Shown in pieces: positions 18,124-27,469 of a stretch of 64,000 bases of DNA. Origin of the DNA: Bacillaceae bacterium S4-13-56 (GTDB lineage: Bacteria > Bacillota > Bacilli > Bacillales > JAWJLM01); assembly GCA_040191315.1 (NCBI GenBank), contig JAWJLM010000004.1:62001-126000 (forward strand). Direction: 5' to 3'. How positions within the stretch are numbered: the first letter of the stretch is position 1; every line of letters starts with the position of its first letter. Made by a program: the position numbers and the translations under genes. The notes under the pieces are model-generated. The model did not search any database. It had not been told where the DNA came from and saw only the letters and a list, made by a program, of their open reading frames with translations.

Positions 18124-18356
18124 TTTATCCCACATGAACGGGCAGCAATTCCCCACTTCAATTCTTAAGTAAATGAAGAAGAGCAGGCGGGGGATAAACT
18201 TCCATAAAAATAAAACATTAAATTGTCATTCTTGTTGGTGAAGCTTGCTTCATGGTTGGCTGTCCGTAAATGTCCGATTAGTGCAAGTACCTTTAGGTCA
18301 ACCCTTGGGTGCTAACAAACAGTGGGGGACGACCACTGATGAAAGTTTCCCTTTAT
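18124..18356. repeat. TTTAT-element, long copy D
   Basis: TTTATCCCACATGAACGGGC opens the copy and CCCTTTATC closes it. It carries the nested segment of about 62 bp on the right arm (CCATAAAAATAAAACATTAA ... GAAGCTTGCTTCATGG). It lies 171 bp after copy C in the same orientation, in the 690-bp gap before the germination operon. Confidence 0.88.
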
Positions 18357-18441
18357 CTGTTTAAGATAATTACGAATGTTGTTTCTGAAACTTTTAATTG
18401 GTTTTCTCTTCTCATCAATACTTTTTTAGGAGTATCAATAC

Positions 18442-20094
18442 ATGAAAAAGTTAACCGACTGGGTAAATGAAGTTAAAAATAATCAAGATAAAATGAAAGA
18501 AAAGAATGTGGCAACAAAAGAAATGAAGACAGATATAAAAACAGGACCTTCTATTTCACCATCATTATCGGATAACTTAGATACGATTAGAAAAGATTTA
18601 GGTAATAGTACAGATGTCATATTTAGAGAATTTAACCTTGGTGAAAAAGATCATCGAAAAATAGGGGTTATTTATACAGATGGTCTTGCTGATTCTACTA
18701 CTGTACAAGAATTTGTATTAAAAACGTTAATGATTGACATAAGGGACGTCCACTTAGAAAATACAAACTTTGAAACAGCTACTTTGGATTTATTAGAAAA
18801 GTATTCGCTTACAGGCGGAGAATTGAAAAAGGTTTATGATTTAAAAAAGGTTAAAAGTCATATTTTATCTGGTGATACCGTTTTATTGTTTGATGGAGAG
18901 ACGATTGGACTTACAGTTGGCACAAAAGGGTGGATGCAGCGAGGAGTGGAAGAGCCCTCCTCACAAACTGTTGTGAGGGGTCCAAAAGAAGGGTTTACAG
19001 AATCACTCCGAACAAATACAGCCCTTATTCGAAGGAAGATTAAGAGTGATAACCTTTGGATTGAACAGATGCAGATTGGTAAAGAAACACAAACAGATAT
19101 AGCCATTTTATATATGAACGGTATTGTAAATGAAAAGATTTTAAAGGAATTAAAAGAGCGTCTAAATCGTATTGATACGGATGGTGTCTTGGAAAGTGCA
19201 ATGCTAGAAGAGTTCATTCAAGATGAAACATTTACACCCTTTCCTACCATTTTTAATACTGAACGACCTGATATTGCAGCTTCAGGGTTGTTAGAAGGAA
19301 GAATAGTCATTATTGTAGATGGAACGCCTTTTGTTTTGCTTGCACCTGCAGTATTTATACAGTTTATGCAGTCGAGTGAGGATTATTATCAGCGTGCTGA
19401 CATAGCTAGTGCTACCCGCCTATTACGTTATGTGACTTTTATGTTAGCCTTACTTGTTCCCTCTGCTTATATAGCAGTTACAACCTTTCATCAAGAAATG
19501 TTACCTACTACTTTACTTGTAAGCCTGGCTGCACAAAGAGAAGGTGTTCCTTTCCCGGCTTTTTTTGAAGCCATTATGATGGAAATAACGTTTGAGGTAT
19601 TGCGTGAAGCTGGCATTAGAATGCCAAGAGCTGTAGGTTCTGCTATATCGATTGTTGGAGCCCTAGTGTTGGGACAAGCTGCGGTGGAAGCGGGAATTGT
19701 TTCAAATGTTATGGTGATTGTGGTTGCATTAACTGCCATAAGTAGTTTTATTATACCATCATACAATTTAGCAATATCTGTACGTTTATTGCGTTTTTTG
19801 TTTATGATATTAGCTGCATCTTTTGGATTGTTTGGAATTATTTTGGGCATAATCATTTTGGTTAGTCATTTAACCAGTTTACGCTCATTTGGCGTTCCCT
19901 ATTTGTCGCCTATGGCTCCGTCGAGTAAAGGTGGAAAAAAGGATTCACTTATTCGCTTGCCTAAGTGGGCATTATCTTCAAGACCTAGTCTAATTTCTCA
20001 GAATAATATTGTCCGTGAAAAGACTCCTGCTCCTGAACCTAAAGATTCATCAAGGGAGTCAGATAACTCGCAGAGTGGGGAGCCATCATCATGA
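18442..20094 (+). CDS. Spore germination receptor, A subunit (GerA/SpoVAF family)
   Basis: A 550-residue inner-membrane germinant-receptor subunit. A hydrophilic N-domain of about 310 residues shows family motifs DVIFREFNLGEKDHRKIGVI and RGPKEGFTESLRTNTALIRR. Four or five membrane segments follow, with the characteristic EITFEVLREAGIRMPRAVG and SIVGALVLGQAAVEAGIVS. A hydrophilic tail rich in Ser and Glu closes it. It overlaps the C-subunit start by four bases, and AGGAG precedes the ATG. Expected expression is in the forespore under sigma-G. The germinant is unknown. Confidence 0.95.
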   Translation: MKKLTDWVNEVKNNQDKMKEKNVATKEMKTDIKTGPSISPSLSDNLDTIRKDLGNSTDVIFREFNLGEKDHRKIGVIYTDGLADSTTVQEFVLKTLMIDIRDVHLENTNFETATLDLLEKYSLTGGELKKVYDLKKVKSHILSGDTVLLFDGETIGLTVGTKGWMQRGVEEPSSQTVVRGPKEGFTESLRTNTALIRRKIKSDNLWIEQMQIGKETQTDIAILYMNGIVNEKILKELKERLNRIDTDGVLESAMLEEFIQDETFTPFPTIFNTERPDIAASGLLEGRIVIIVDGTPFVLLAPAVFIQFMQSSEDYYQRADIASATRLLRYVTFMLALLVPSAYIAVTTFHQEMLPTTLLVSLAAQREGVPFPAFFEAIMMEITFEVLREAGIRMPRAVGSAISIVGALVLGQAAVEAGIVSNVMVIVVALTAISSFIIPSYNLAISVRLLRFLFMILAASFGLFGIILGIIILVSHLTSLRSFGVPYLSPMAPSSKGGKKDSLIRLPKWALSSRPSLISQNNIVREKTPAPEPKDSSRESDNSQSGEPSS

Positions 20095-21284
20095 AAAATG
20101 GATTTATGATGTTATTCATTTTACTGTTACTATTCATCTTATCTGGGTGTTGGGACAAGCGGGAATTAAATGAACTAGCCATCCTAACCGGTTTAGCAAT
20201 TGATAAAGAAGATGAAGAATATAAAATAACTGCACAAGTGTTGAACCCAGGGGAGATTGCCGGAAAAACACAGTCAACCCGTGTGTCTGTATCAACATAT
20301 GAAACAACAGGAAGAAGTGTGTTTGAAGCCTTACGATCCCTTACTTTAACAAGTCCTAGGAAATTGTACTTATCCCATCTTAGGATAGTTGTCTTAGGTG
20401 AAGAACTAGCAGCACAAGGAATCGAAAAAACACTTGATTTTTTGTCTAGAGATCATGAAGTACGAACAGACTATTTTATTGTTGTTTCAAAAGAAAAGGA
20501 TGCTTCTAGTATTTTGGAAGTCCTAACGCCGATTGACAAAATACCGACAAGTAAAATCTTTAATTCTATAGAAGCATCCGAAAAATCCTGGGCTCCAACA
20601 AAAGGAGTTGACTTAGAAGATTTAATTGCAAGGCTTTCCTCTGAGGGAGTTAACCCTGTTTTAACAGGGGTAAAAGTAGAAGGTGATATTGATATTGGAG
20701 GAGGACTACCAAATGTTGAAAGGATTCCTTCTCCTTCAGTCATAAGTTTAGATTACTTAGGGGTATTTAAGAAAGATAAGCTTGTAGGGTGGTTAAACAA
20801 GAATGAAAGTAAGGCATTTAATTATATCACTGACAACGTTACTAATACGGTTAGTGTTGAAAAATGTGAAGGAGGCAATGTCACTCTAGAAATTTATGAA
20901 ACCAAAACGGACGTAAAAGTAGCAGAGGCTAATGGCATGCCTAAGATAACCGTAAAGGTGGAGTCTGATGTATCGATTGGAGAGGTGAGATGTAACAAAA
21001 ACATACTAGGTGAAGACAAACTCAAAGAATTGGCAGAGAAATTGGACAAACAATTAAGAGAAATATTAAATGAGGGACTTACCAAAGCTAAAGAGTTACA
21101 AACAGATATCTTTGGTTTTGGCGAACAGATTCATAAACAAAACCCTAAACTTTGGAATAGGGTGAAGGAAAACTGGAATGAAGAAGGATTTGTTCAGTTA
21201 GATGTACAAATTGAATCTCAATACAATATTCGAAGAACCGGGACAATTAAGGAGTCATTTCAATGGAAAGCTGGTGGTGATTAA
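20091..21284 (+). CDS. Spore germination receptor, C subunit (Ger(x)C lipoprotein)
   Basis: A 397-residue lipoprotein. The lipobox LLFILSGC puts the acylated Cys near residue 21, and the family opening CWDKRELNELAILTGLAID follows directly. The remaining three-domain Ger(x)C fold includes LTSPRKLYLSHLRIVVLGEE and ends in the DVQIESQYNIRRTG strand. It is anchored on the outer face of the spore inner membrane beside the A and B subunits. The start overlaps the A-subunit stop (ATGA), indicating translational coupling. Confidence 0.95.
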   Translation: MKNGFMMLFILLLLFILSGCWDKRELNELAILTGLAIDKEDEEYKITAQVLNPGEIAGKTQSTRVSVSTYETTGRSVFEALRSLTLTSPRKLYLSHLRIVVLGEELAAQGIEKTLDFLSRDHEVRTDYFIVVSKEKDASSILEVLTPIDKIPTSKIFNSIEASEKSWAPTKGVDLEDLIARLSSEGVNPVLTGVKVEGDIDIGGGLPNVERIPSPSVISLDYLGVFKKDKLVGWLNKNESKAFNYITDNVTNTVSVEKCEGGNVTLEIYETKTDVKVAEANGMPKITVKVESDVSIGEVRCNKNILGEDKLKELAEKLDKQLREILNEGLTKAKELQTDIFGFGEQIHKQNPKLWNRVKENWNEEGFVQLDVQIESQYNIRRTGTIKESFQWKAGGD

Positions 21285-21286
21285 CA

Positions 21287-21523
21287 TTGAAAACAATAGG
21301 TGTTTTATTTCTAGCAATACTTATTTCGATTTATGAAATACCTAAAATGAAAAAACAAAATATGAAAAAAGATTTTATCCTTTTTTCTTCTATTCTTTTT
21401 CTTGCAACTACATTATCTCTTTTGCAAGTAAATGGTGTGTCCATCCCGAATCCTATTAGTGGTTTAAGAGCTATTCTTTCACCAATAGGAATTGGTATCG
21501 AGAATTTCTTTATCCCGCATTAA
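21287..21523 (+). CDS. Small two-segment membrane protein, germinant-receptor D subunit
   Basis: A 78-residue protein starting with TTG two bases after the C-subunit stop. Two hydrophobic segments (about residues 3-17 and 29-47) flank a basic loop KMKKQNMKKD. Small proteins of this size and topology encoded within or beside gerA-type operons are known as D subunits that modulate receptor activity; this fits by position and shape. Its last codons (Phe-Ile-Pro-His-stop) are read from the left end of the repeat at 21509, so the natural C-terminus may have been changed by insertion. Confidence 0.75.
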   Translation: MKTIGVLFLAILISIYEIPKMKKQNMKKDFILFSSILFLATTLSLLQVNGVSIPNPISGLRAILSPIGIGIENFFIPH

Positions 21524-21682
21524 CGGGCAGTCATACTCCTAACTAAAACTTAAGTAAAAAAGAAAAGAGTAGGTAGGGGATTAACTACCTGTACATGTCC
21601 GATTGGTTCACGGGTCTTTAGGTTATTCCCATGGATACTAACAATCAGTGGAGTATGGCCACTGATTGAGGTTTCACTTTAT
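21509..21682. repeat. TTTAT-element, copy E, inside the germination operon
   Basis: It starts TTTATCCCGCATTAACGGGC and ends TTTCACTTTAT, without the nested segment. The left end supplies the final codons and the TAA stop of the D-subunit gene. The right end lies 17 bases before the B-subunit start. The right-hand hairpin is intact (CAATCAGTGG / CCACTGATTG). Confidence 0.9.
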
Positions 21683-21699
21683 GGAAAAGGAGCTATAAA

Positions 21700-22806
21700 A
21701 TGTTAGGCTCATCCAAGGAAAAGATTAGCGAAAAACAACTTACCAATATGATTACTTTGTTTACAATTGGTAGTGCCATTTTGTTTACCCCTTCTTTGTT
21801 AGCCAATGCAGCAAAACAAGATGCTTGGATTTCTGCAATTGTTGCCACAGTTATAGCACTATTTTTAGTGCTGTTTTATTCAAAGCTTCATGAGTTGTAC
21901 CCTAAGAAAAGTTACTTTGAATGTACCACCTATGTTTTAGGCAAGTGGGTTGGTGGGGTAATAATTTTCATCACTTATATGTACTTGTTTTTACTATGCT
22001 CGATCCTTCTTTGGGATATAGGAGATTTTTTAAAAACACAAATTTTAGTTCAAACACCAATACAAGTAATCCACATTCTATTTATGCTAACCGTTATTTA
22101 TACGATAAGACTTGGTATAGAAAACGTTGGGCGTACTTCTGAGATCTTTTTACCGTGGGTATTAGGCTTATTTTTTCTTTTATGCATATTTTTAATCGGG
22201 TCATTAGAGAAAGAGAACTTACTTCCCTATATTGAAAAAGGTATAAAGCCAGTGATACATGGTAGCTACTATCTGTTAGCGTTTCCGTACTTGGAATTAT
22301 TCGTATTTCTAATGATTACACCCTATGTTAATAAAGAAGCAAAAGTAAAAAAATCCTTTTTACAAGGTACACTTATAGGAGGATTATTATTGACTACCGT
22401 AACATTCCTTTGTATTCTCGTGTTGGGTTCAGATGTTACGATTAGAAATATGTTTCCTGTTTATTTATTGGGTAAAAAGGTGAGTATAGGAGAGTTTTTA
22501 GAAAGGTTAGAAGTGATCATTGCCATCATATGGTTTTTAAGTATTTACTTTAAATTAGCAATACTATTCTATATTTTAGTAGCTAGCTTAAGTGATTTTG
22601 TAAGAGCAAAAGATTATAGACCCATTACCTTACCATTAGGAATGTTGATAGTTGTAATGGTACCCATTATGTTTACGAGCACAATGCAATTTGCTAGTTT
22701 TGATAAAGAAGTGTTCTTTCCCTTAACATATATTGTGGGATTTCTGCTACCTCTAATGGTTTATATTGCCGGGAAAATAAAGCTTAAAAAAGAAAATCGG
22801 GTATGA
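21700..22806 (+). CDS. Spore germination permease, B subunit (GerAB/GRKB family)
   Basis: A 368-residue integral membrane protein with about ten segments, of the amino-acid-permease-like family that binds germinants. Family features are EKISEKQLTNMITLFTIGS and LLANAAKQDAWISAIVA near the N-terminus, YPKKSYFECTTYVLGKWVGG and, after it, ILLWDIGDFLKTQIL. AAAAGGAG lies eight bases before the ATG, just outside the repeat end. It completes the receptor with the A, C and D subunits; the repeat between D and B may lower or decouple its expression. Confidence 0.95.
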   Translation: MLGSSKEKISEKQLTNMITLFTIGSAILFTPSLLANAAKQDAWISAIVATVIALFLVLFYSKLHELYPKKSYFECTTYVLGKWVGGVIIFITYMYLFLLCSILLWDIGDFLKTQILVQTPIQVIHILFMLTVIYTIRLGIENVGRTSEIFLPWVLGLFFLLCIFLIGSLEKENLLPYIEKGIKPVIHGSYYLLAFPYLELFVFLMITPYVNKEAKVKKSFLQGTLIGGLLLTTVTFLCILVLGSDVTIRNMFPVYLLGKKVSIGEFLERLEVIIAIIWFLSIYFKLAILFYILVASLSDFVRAKDYRPITLPLGMLIVVMVPIMFTSTMQFASFDKEVFFPLTYIVGFLLPLMVYIAGKIKLKKENRV

Positions 22807-22811
22807 TGACA

Positions 22812-22857
22812 GACCCCCACGTGATGAAAGCATGAATGCTTTCATCACGTGGGGGTC
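22812..22857. terminator. Perfect 22-bp stem palindrome, probable terminator
   Basis: GACCCCCACGTGATGAAAGC plus two more bases pairs perfectly with its complement over a two-base loop, five bases after the germination operon. The T-run afterwards is weak (ACTTTT). A perfect 44-base stem is unusually long for a terminator. Confidence 0.6.
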
Positions 22858-23193
22858 AACTTTTGACCTTTCAATGTTTTAAAGTACAAATAAAAGCATT
22901 TTTTTTTGTACAACGGAACAAACACATAGCGTTTAATTTATGAGATATTCACTATATAAACGAGGTTATAGTTATTAAAGGAAGGAATTGTTAATTCTGA
23001 TCATGTAAAGTGTATTGGCTATTTACTTTGTACCTACTCTAAGTGCTATGATCTTCGTAATTTATGCGTGATGGGGAGGACTAGCAGAATATCAAATAAG
23101 TACTATTTGTGAATTAATGGACTTATTAAATTGGTATACTTCATCAATATGCAGTAGCCAAAACACACCTTGTTAAGGAGGAGGATTAAAATT

Positions 23194-25566
23194 ATGGAGG
23201 TTTCGAGACGTAAATTTTTAACAGGTGCCACTGGAACACTTGGACTAAGCCTTTTTGGAGGTTTTACGTTAAAAAAGAAGTGGTTTAAAGAAGTAAATGC
23301 AGCAAGTAATGCAACGTCTCCTGAAGAGAAAATTCTATATTTAGCTCACCATCCGCACTGTGGGAATCGTCATCATATGAAAGTTACTGCGCGTAACGGT
23401 AAGTTGGTGAAAATACAACCGCATACATTAAAAAACGGTGAAAAACCAAAACTTTGCACAGGGATATGTCTAAGGGGAGGTTCTGAGATCGAGCGTGTGT
23501 ATAGCCCCGATCGACTTAAGACCCCTATGAGACGAGTAGGAGAAAGAGGAGAAGGAAAATTTGAACCGATTTCTTGGGATGAGGCAATCGATACCATCGC
23601 CTCTAAGTTCCAAGAAATTAAAGATGAGTATGGGGGCCAATCTATTCTGTTCCAATCCTCTGTCAGTCCGCAATACAAGTTTCCGTTTTTGACAGGATAC
23701 TTTAACATGCAGTCAGGGAATCCGGGAGGAATAGATATTGGTATTGCCAATGGACTATGGCAGGTAGTAGGTCAAAGCTTTTATGGTAGTGGTCAGAATG
23801 ATGTTACAGATCTTGAAAACTCAAAAGTAATTATACTGTGGGGGAAAAATACACTTGAAACAACACTAAGTGTCACTGCTCCTTATATTATGGATGCCAA
23901 GAAAAACGGAACTAAGGTTATCCTGATCGATCCGAATCATACTCCTACAGCTACCAAAGTGGATCAATGGATTCCTATTCAACCTGGAACGGATAGTGCT
24001 TTGGTGTGGGCTTTAATTCATGTCATTTTGAAAAATAATTGGTTTAATGATGAATACGTTAGAAAATATACCACTCTTCCTTACTTGGTAAGATCTGATA
24101 ACCGAGAACTCTTAAGAGAAAGTGATATTATTGCCGGAGGGGATGAGCAAAAATTTGTTGTTTGGAATCAAGTAACAAATTCAGCTCAAGTAGATGGAGA
24201 CCAAGTAATAGCCTCATTAGAAGGGAACTTCGAGGTTAATGGAATTAAAGTGAACACCGTATTCTCTTTATTAAAAGATATGGCCAATCAATATACCCCG
24301 GAAAAAGTTTCTGAAACTGTTGATATTAAGCCCGAAGTAATCAATGAGTTAGCAAAGGATTATGCTACAAATGGTCCAGCTGCCTTGGTTCTTGGCTTTG
24401 GTATGGATCGTTGGTACCACGCCGATACAACAGGTCGTCTCCTAGGGTTTTTAGCTGGATTAACTGGAAACATTGGAACGGTTGGGGGAGGGGTTGGAAT
24501 CAGTCAACCTACGTGGTCTGGACGTTTGGGCTCATGGCCAATCCCACAGGAATTTGCTACTACAAAAGGTGGAAAGCTTCTTGCAGAATTACGCGAAAGT
24601 GACGAGATTAAAGCTATCTTTGTTCAAGGAAATACTCTACAACAACGTTATCCTGATATTGAGAAGACAATCGAATGGGTTAAAAAATTAGATTTTGTCG
24701 TAACTGTAGACATCTTTAACAACTTTAGTGCCCAATGTGCGGATATTATCCTTCCGGCCAGCTCTAATTTTGAAAATGAATCTGAGACCGGGCATCTTAG
24801 AATTGAACAAGGGTATGTCATGCTAGATGATAAGGTAATTGATCCCTTATTCGAGAGCAAAACTGATTTTCAAATTGAACAAGAATTTGCCAAAAAGTTA
24901 GGTTATAGCCATCTTCTGCCTAAGGATATGAAGGAATATGCTAAAACACTTCTGGCCACTTCTAATGATCCGGCCTTGAAGGGGATTACTTACGATGAAC
25001 TGCGCAAAAACGAGAATATTTTACGCTTGAATGTACCAAATGAACCATACAGGCTCTTTACTGATAAGAAATTCCCAACAAAGAGTGGAAAATTAGAATT
25101 TTATCAGGAAGAATACTTGCCGGAAAAATTGGAACTTCCGGATTATGAGGAACCATTTGAGGCTTCTCCTAACAATGCGCTTTTTGATAAGTATCCTTTA
25201 ATTTATGGAACTTATCATTCTCGCTTTACAGCTCATTCGGAATTTACCAATGCACGTTGGTTGCAACAAATACGGCCTGAGCCACTTGTGCTCATGAACC
25301 CAAAGGACGCTGATAAAAGAGGATTTAAGAATGGCGATTACGTACGCGTCTTTAACGATAGAGGGAGTTTTACAGCAAGATATCAGAGTGCCAATGATAT
25401 GAGACCAGGAATGATTTGTATGAATCATGGATGGTGGCCAAAAGCCTATAAAGAAGGTTCTTTCCAAAGTGTCACTCACTCTTTTGTGAACTCAAGACAA
25501 TGGAAGACAACATTTGGTCCCGTCTATGGTCTCTACGATGTATTAGTGGATGTACAAAAGGCATAG
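23194..25566 (+). CDS. Molybdopterin oxidoreductase, catalytic subunit (DMSO/polysulfide reductase type), Tat-exported
   Basis: A 790-residue complex-iron-sulfur molybdoenzyme. The Tat signal is SRRKFLTG (residues 4-11). Molybdopterin regions include RVYSPDRLKTPMRRVGERG, EPISWDEAIDTIA, WGKNTLETT and the C-terminal domain MNPKDADKRGFKNGDYVRV. The FeS motif is altered: where DmsA-type enzymes have four Cys, this protein has His52, Cys56, His60 and Cys92. At the usual Mo-ligand Ser/Cys position the alignment by eye offers only Asp181 nearby. It probably reduces a sulfur or oxo-anion substrate outside the membrane. AAGGAGGAGG precedes the ATG by nine bases. It heads a four-gene operon. Confidence 0.9.
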   Translation: MEVSRRKFLTGATGTLGLSLFGGFTLKKKWFKEVNAASNATSPEEKILYLAHHPHCGNRHHMKVTARNGKLVKIQPHTLKNGEKPKLCTGICLRGGSEIERVYSPDRLKTPMRRVGERGEGKFEPISWDEAIDTIASKFQEIKDEYGGQSILFQSSVSPQYKFPFLTGYFNMQSGNPGGIDIGIANGLWQVVGQSFYGSGQNDVTDLENSKVIILWGKNTLETTLSVTAPYIMDAKKNGTKVILIDPNHTPTATKVDQWIPIQPGTDSALVWALIHVILKNNWFNDEYVRKYTTLPYLVRSDNRELLRESDIIAGGDEQKFVVWNQVTNSAQVDGDQVIASLEGNFEVNGIKVNTVFSLLKDMANQYTPEKVSETVDIKPEVINELAKDYATNGPAALVLGFGMDRWYHADTTGRLLGFLAGLTGNIGTVGGGVGISQPTWSGRLGSWPIPQEFATTKGGKLLAELRESDEIKAIFVQGNTLQQRYPDIEKTIEWVKKLDFVVTVDIFNNFSAQCADIILPASSNFENESETGHLRIEQGYVMLDDKVIDPLFESKTDFQIEQEFAKKLGYSHLLPKDMKEYAKTLLATSNDPALKGITYDELRKNENILRLNVPNEPYRLFTDKKFPTKSGKLEFYQEEYLPEKLELPDYEEPFEASPNNALFDKYPLIYGTYHSRFTAHSEFTNARWLQQIRPEPLVLMNPKDADKRGFKNGDYVRVFNDRGSFTARYQSANDMRPGMICMNHGWWPKAYKEGSFQSVTHSFVNSRQWKTTFGPVYGLYDVLVDVQKA

Positions 25567-25580
25567 GGAGGGATGAATAA

Positions 25581-26213
25581 ATGGAAACAAAGAAACCGCG
25601 TTATGGAATGGCGATTGATCTTGAAAAGTGCATGGGATGCCATACATGCTCTATTTCTTGTAAAATGCAGAATAATGTACCGGATGGAATGCTCTGGAAT
25701 CGAGTGTTAACTGAGGGTGGCGGGGATGATATAGACCGTGCCGGTGGTGTATATCCGCATCTGGAGATGAATTATCGTCCTGTTGCCTGTATGCACTGTG
25801 ATAATGCACCTTGTATCAAAGTTTGTCCAGTTGGCGCAACCTATATGGATGATAATGGAAGAGTATTGGTTGATTATGATAAATGTATTGGCTGTCGTTA
25901 CTGTATGGCTGCATGTCCATATAAAGTCAGGACTTTTAATTGGCAGGAACCTGAACGTATGACCGGGTTTAACTATGGAGATGCTGAAGTTCCAGTAAGA
26001 CCTAAAGGTGTCGTTGAAAAATGTACCTTCTGCAAAGAAAGAACAGATCAAGGGTTAGAACCAGCTTGTGTAGAATCTTGTCCTTCTGAAGCACGTGTTT
26101 TCGGCGATTTAAATGATCCTGATAGTTTAGTTTCTAAGCTAATTAAATCCAGAACATCCGAACGTCTACTAGAACATTTGGGAACAGAACCCAAAGTTCA
26201 TTATCTACGTTAA
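25581..26213 (+). CDS. Four-cluster ferredoxin-type subunit (DmsB/PsrB/NrfC family)
   Basis: A 210-residue electron-transfer subunit with sixteen cysteines in four groups: CMGCHTCSISCKMQNN, CMHCDNAPCIKVCP, CIGCRYCMAACP, and CTFCKE with ACVESCP. This is the four [4Fe-4S] pattern of DmsB/PsrB. It has no signal of its own and would be exported with the Tat-carrying catalytic subunit. It relays electrons from the membrane anchor to the molybdenum subunit. The gene begins 14 bases after the catalytic subunit, behind GGGAGGGA. Confidence 0.95.
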   Translation: METKKPRYGMAIDLEKCMGCHTCSISCKMQNNVPDGMLWNRVLTEGGGDDIDRAGGVYPHLEMNYRPVACMHCDNAPCIKVCPVGATYMDDNGRVLVDYDKCIGCRYCMAACPYKVRTFNWQEPERMTGFNYGDAEVPVRPKGVVEKCTFCKERTDQGLEPACVESCPSEARVFGDLNDPDSLVSKLIKSRTSERLLEHLGTEPKVHYLR

Positions 26214-26229
26214 GAAAGGAGGGGTTACA

Positions 26230-27456
26230 ATGAATAATCTGAATTATAAAGTGTGGCTCGGTAGTGTATCTTTACTTTCAATTGCTGCTTTTGGTACCTG
26301 GTTTTATCAAATTAACCAAGGGTTGATTGTGACTGGTATGGATAATATAACTTCTTGGGGATTGTATATTATTTCATTTATGTTCCTTGTAGGACTTTCT
26401 GCTGGTGGTCTGATTGTATCTTCATCAGCAACGGTATTTAATATCCCGTCCTTTAAGAAAGTGTCTAAACCAGCAATATTATTATCTACAGTTTGCATTA
26501 TTTTAGCAGCTTTGCTCATTTTAGTTGATCTGGGTAGTCCCCAACGCTTCCTAAATCTATTGATTTATGGAAGAATAGGTTCTCCCTTAATTTGGGATGT
26601 TATTGTCATAACAATTTATCTATCCATTTCACTGATATATTTGTTCTTAATAACTAGACCCAAACCGAATGAAAAGTTACTAAAGATTATGTCGTTTGTT
26701 GCGCTTCCAGTTGCGGTATTGGTCCATTCCGTTACGGCTTGGATTTTTGGATTGCAGATAGCTCAGCCAACATGGAATAGTGCTTTAATGGCTCCTCTTT
26801 TTGTTGCTTCAGCATTAGACTCAGGCCTAGCTTTATTGCTTGTTGTTTTAATTGCCATGAATAAATTTACGAAATTCAAGACAGACAAAGGATTAATCGC
26901 AACTTTAGGAGGTCTTTTGGCAGTATTTATTTCAGTAGATATTTTTATGGTGTTGTCTGAAACATTAACGATGTCTTTCCCAAGACAAGCGGAAGAGATG
27001 GAGTATGTTCATTTGTTATTAACGGGTAGGCTTGCACCGTTCTTTTGGGGGCAATTATTGCTAGGCGGTTTAATCCCATTCTTGATTCTGGCCTTTAAAC
27101 GAAACCGTCAGAGAAGCGGCCTTATCGTTTTAGCATCCATATTTGTGGTTATCGGTGTGTTTTTCAAAAGGGTTTGGCTATTACTTTCTTCCCTGTCCCT
27201 CCCTTTAATTCATGGAGCGCCTGGTGTGACCTTAGGAAGATGGGAAGATCCTTCTTTATCGGGAGTTGGACCAGATATTTGGGCAATGATAGGCAATTAT
27301 TCTCCGACATGGGCAGAGATTACAATTTTTGTTGGAATGCTTGGATTTGGGGGATTGCTCTTTACACTAGGATATAATTATTTGATTGCGGGACATCGTC
27401 ATCAAAAAACTAAAGATTCAAAACAACCGATTGACGAAGGACTCAATGTTTCTTAG
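26230..27456 (+). CDS. NrfD/PsrC-family membrane anchor subunit
   Basis: A 408-residue protein with about ten membrane segments of the NrfD/PsrC family. Typical segments are SWGLYIISFMFLVGLSAGGL and DLGSPQRFLNLLIYGRIGSP, followed by IWDVIVITIYLS. It takes electrons from menaquinol and passes them to the four-cluster subunit. Length is close to PsrC-type anchors with nine or ten helices. AAAGGAGGGG precedes the ATG, 16 bases after the previous stop. Confidence 0.93.
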   Translation: MNNLNYKVWLGSVSLLSIAAFGTWFYQINQGLIVTGMDNITSWGLYIISFMFLVGLSAGGLIVSSSATVFNIPSFKKVSKPAILLSTVCIILAALLILVDLGSPQRFLNLLIYGRIGSPLIWDVIVITIYLSISLIYLFLITRPKPNEKLLKIMSFVALPVAVLVHSVTAWIFGLQIAQPTWNSALMAPLFVASALDSGLALLLVVLIAMNKFTKFKTDKGLIATLGGLLAVFISVDIFMVLSETLTMSFPRQAEEMEYVHLLLTGRLAPFFWGQLLLGGLIPFLILAFKRNRQRSGLIVLASIFVVIGVFFKRVWLLLSSLSLPLIHGAPGVTLGRWEDPSLSGVGPDIWAMIGNYSPTWAEITIFVGMLGFGGLLFTLGYNYLIAGHRHQKTKDSKQPIDEGLNVS

Positions 27457-27469
27457 AGGAGGGATAAGC

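Noticed and set aside
23100-23160. FNR site before the molybdoenzyme operon
   Set aside because: Only a TTTGTGAA half site is found; the second half does not match.
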